From the NCBI RefSeq assembly GCF_029714425.1, contig NZ_CP121668.1:5663501-5727500 (forward strand): a DNA stretch of 64,000 bases, written 5' to 3'. Made by a program: the position numbers and the translations under genes. The notes under the pieces were generated by a model. The model had not been told where the DNA came from. It ran no database searches and saw only the letters and a list, made by a program, of their open reading frames with translations. Shown one piece after another: positions 62,276 to 64,000 of the stretch (position 1 is the first letter of the stretch; each line of letters begins with the position of its first letter). The DNA comes from Bradyrhizobium sp. CB2312. GTDB lineage: Bacteria > Pseudomonadota > Alphaproteobacteria > Rhizobiales > Xanthobacteraceae.

Positions 62276-62805
62276 CGCGGATACCGCCTGATGGTGGTGC
62301 GGGAGAACGACCGCGTGCGCCTGTTCACCAGGAACGGCCACGACTGGACCAAGCGCTACCCGCTGATCGTCGAGGCCGCGCTGAAGAACCGGCAGAAGCA
62401 GTTTGTGATCGACGGCGAAGCCGTGGTGCTGACCATGACCGGCATCCCCGACTGGGACGCGCTGCACTCGCACCAGCACGACGACGAGGTCCAGCTCTAC
62501 GCCTTCGATATTCTCGCGGAGGACGGCGACGACTACCGCCGCCTGCCGCTGAAGCTGCGCAAGCCGCACCTCCCCGGCTCCTGGCGCGCCGCCCCGAGCG
62601 TATCTTCGCTGCACCGTTCGAGCAGGGCGAGATCGGCCCCGACCTGTTCCGGCACGCCTGCCTGCATGGCCTGGAAGGCTTGGTGTCCAAGCACGGCGAA
62701 CGCGCCTATCGCGCGGGTCGCTCCGACCACTGGATCAAGGTGAAGAACCGCAACCACCCTGCGTTCGACCGCGTCCTCGACAGTTTCGACAGCACGAAGA
62801 GCTAG
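62276..62805 (+). pseudogene. Fragment of a LigD-type ATP-dependent DNA ligase
   Basis: Begins RGYRLMVVRENDRVRLFTRN, the second part of the ligase adenylation domain, and continues QKQFVIDGEAVVLTMTGIPD, YAFDILAEDGDDYRRLPLKL. A one-base deletion near 62568 then shifts frame to LARRPERIFAAPFEQGEIGP, GLEGLVSKHGERAYRAGRSD, HWIKVKNRNHPAFDRVLDSF, stop at 62805. The N-terminal KxDG lysine motif is missing, so it cannot be active. Confidence 0.8.
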
Positions 62806-63041
62806 GGCGTGTGCTAGGACCCACCAATGAAACACAGAGGTAGCGCAATTTCCCCGTTTGTAGCTATGCGCCGTAGCTTTTTTCGCAATGTCTCCTTGAG
62901 CCGCCAAGAAATGACGCCTTTACAGCAACTTGCATCTCAAGGTGCGGAGGAGTGGATATCCGCTGCATCTTGATGACGTGGGATGTACCGCCGCTAAGTC
63001 TGCTTTGCTCCAAGACCGGTAACGATGGCCACGTCGCCTTT

Positions 63042-64000
63042 TGACCCTGGCTGTGTGAAAACGCTGTGCCGCTGCTATGATTCTCCGGTGATTCTTTTTG
63101 GGGGAATCGATGAGGCGCTTCGTTGAGGAGGCGGATCGTGGGCAATGCACGCTGTTGCCGGAATGCCTCGATGATTTCATTGACGAGAGTAATCCTGTCC
63201 GTGTGATCGATGCGTTTGTCGATGCGCTCGATTTAGCCGAGATGAGCTTCGAGGTTGAGCCGGCGGCGACCGGTCGGCCATCGTACCATCCCTCGGTTCT
63301 CTTGAAGCTCTACATCTATGGCTATCTGAACCGGGTGCAGTCGAGCCGGCGGCTCGAACGAGAAGCCGGACGCAATGTCGAACTGATGTGGCTGCTGGGT
63401 CGGCTCACTCCCGATCACAAGACGATTGCCGACTTCCGCAAGGACAATGGCCTGGCGCTGCGCAGGGTGTGTACGCGCTTCGTTGAACTCTGCCGTGGGA
63501 TGGGTCTCCTGACGACGGCGAGCGTTGCCATCAACGGCAGCAAGTTCAAAGCGGTGAACAACCGGGACAGGAACTTCACCCGGGCGAAGGTGGAGCGGCG
63601 ACGCTCCCAGCTGGAGAGAGCGTCGCGCGGTATCTAGGCCAACTTGACACGGCCGACCGGCAGGAGCCGACGGAGGCCCTGGCCACGAAGGTGACGAGTC
63701 TTACCGAAAAGCTGACGAAGCCGAAGGAGGAAATGGGCAAGCTTGCCGCTTACGAGAAGCAGATGCTTGCATCGCCTGACCAGCAAATCTCCTTGACTGA
63801 TCCCGATAGCCGCTCGATGGCGACGAGCGGCCGCGGCTCCGGCGTCGTCGGCTACAATGTGCAGGTCGCCGTGGATACCGAGCACCATCTGATTGTGACC
63901 CATGAGGTAACGAACAGCGGCTCAGATCGGGCTCAACTGGCCAATATGGCAAAGCAGGCGAAAGAAGTGCTCCAGACCGATGCGCTCGAGGCCGTTGCCG
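63042..64000 (+). mobile_element. IS1182-family insertion sequence, copy 2 (cut by window)
   Basis: Same element as copy 1, opposite orientation; identity starts at TGACCCTGGCTGTGTG and continues to the end of the window. Right end not seen. Confidence 0.9.
63110..64000 (+). pseudogene. IS1182 transposase, frameshifted and catalytic Asp lost
   Basis: Same start as copy 1 (ATG 63110). Compared with copy 1 it has GAC to AAC at 63533-63535 (VAIDGSKF to VAINGSKF, first catalytic Asp), a one-base deletion in CTGGAGGAGAGC near 63615 that stops the frame at 63637, and further changes (Ala to Thr in VCARF, Arg to Ser in VTRLTEK, Leu to Pro in KLKEE). The remaining coding is recovered in the other frame to the window end. 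Inactive on its own, but could be moved by copy 1. Confidence 0.9.

Overview
The window looks like chromosome of a Bradyrhizobium-type alphaproteobacterium (inference). GC is high throughout. There are many short regulator-plus-enzyme operons with ATGA or TGATG overlaps, palindromic intergenic repeats of rhizobial style, and in the right half a crowd of very small protein families (DUF2934, DUF6894, small zinc ribbons, receiver-only response regulators) that I associate with Nitrobacteraceae.

Region 1 (1-15.3 kb) is ordinary metabolic chromosome. It holds a cut SDR plus tautomerase; a PadR regulator with an O-methyltransferase; a GntR regulator with a dicarboxylate/amino-acid symporter and threonine aldolase; the ohrR/ohr peroxide pair with two operators; a MarR-GNAT fusion behind a perfect palindrome; a divergent SDR/LysR pair; a SnoaL-like protein; an MFS carrier; cupins; an FAD monooxygenase; and a Tat-exported solute-binding protein without its ABC partners.

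Region 2 (15.7-26.4 kb) has a winged-helix/TolB-like/TPR regulator, an RND permease with its lipoprotein adaptor, and a compact six-gene cation/proton antiporter operon. That operon has the E-F-G-(D/E+B)-C-D order of the Mbh/Mrp core and only one large proton-channel subunit. An IS1182-type element sits just after it.

Region 3 (26.5-48.5 kb) holds a LysR gene whose 3' end was replaced by IS sequence, drug-efflux and AraC genes, four alpha/beta hydrolases of different subtypes (one fused to a DUF302-like domain), a TetR/HdeD-like pair with matching operators, a deformylase homologue lacking two metal ligands, ArsR/SRPBCC, AraC-GyrI, a beta-lactamase-fold hydrolase, VOC proteins, and an unrecognised 765-residue protein with a metzincin-like zinc motif and Met-turn.

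Region 4 (48.5-64 kb) is a sparse accessory zone. It contains very small genes, at least nine broken genes, an intact 2.0-kb IS21-family element with a 6-bp target duplication that splits a small gene at codon 7, a decayed serine recombinase, fragments of an AlpA regulator and a LigD-type ligase, and a second, mutated IS1182 copy in the opposite orientation. I read it as the decayed remains of integrated DNA plus lineage-specific small genes. Several single-base lesions could instead be sequencing errors.
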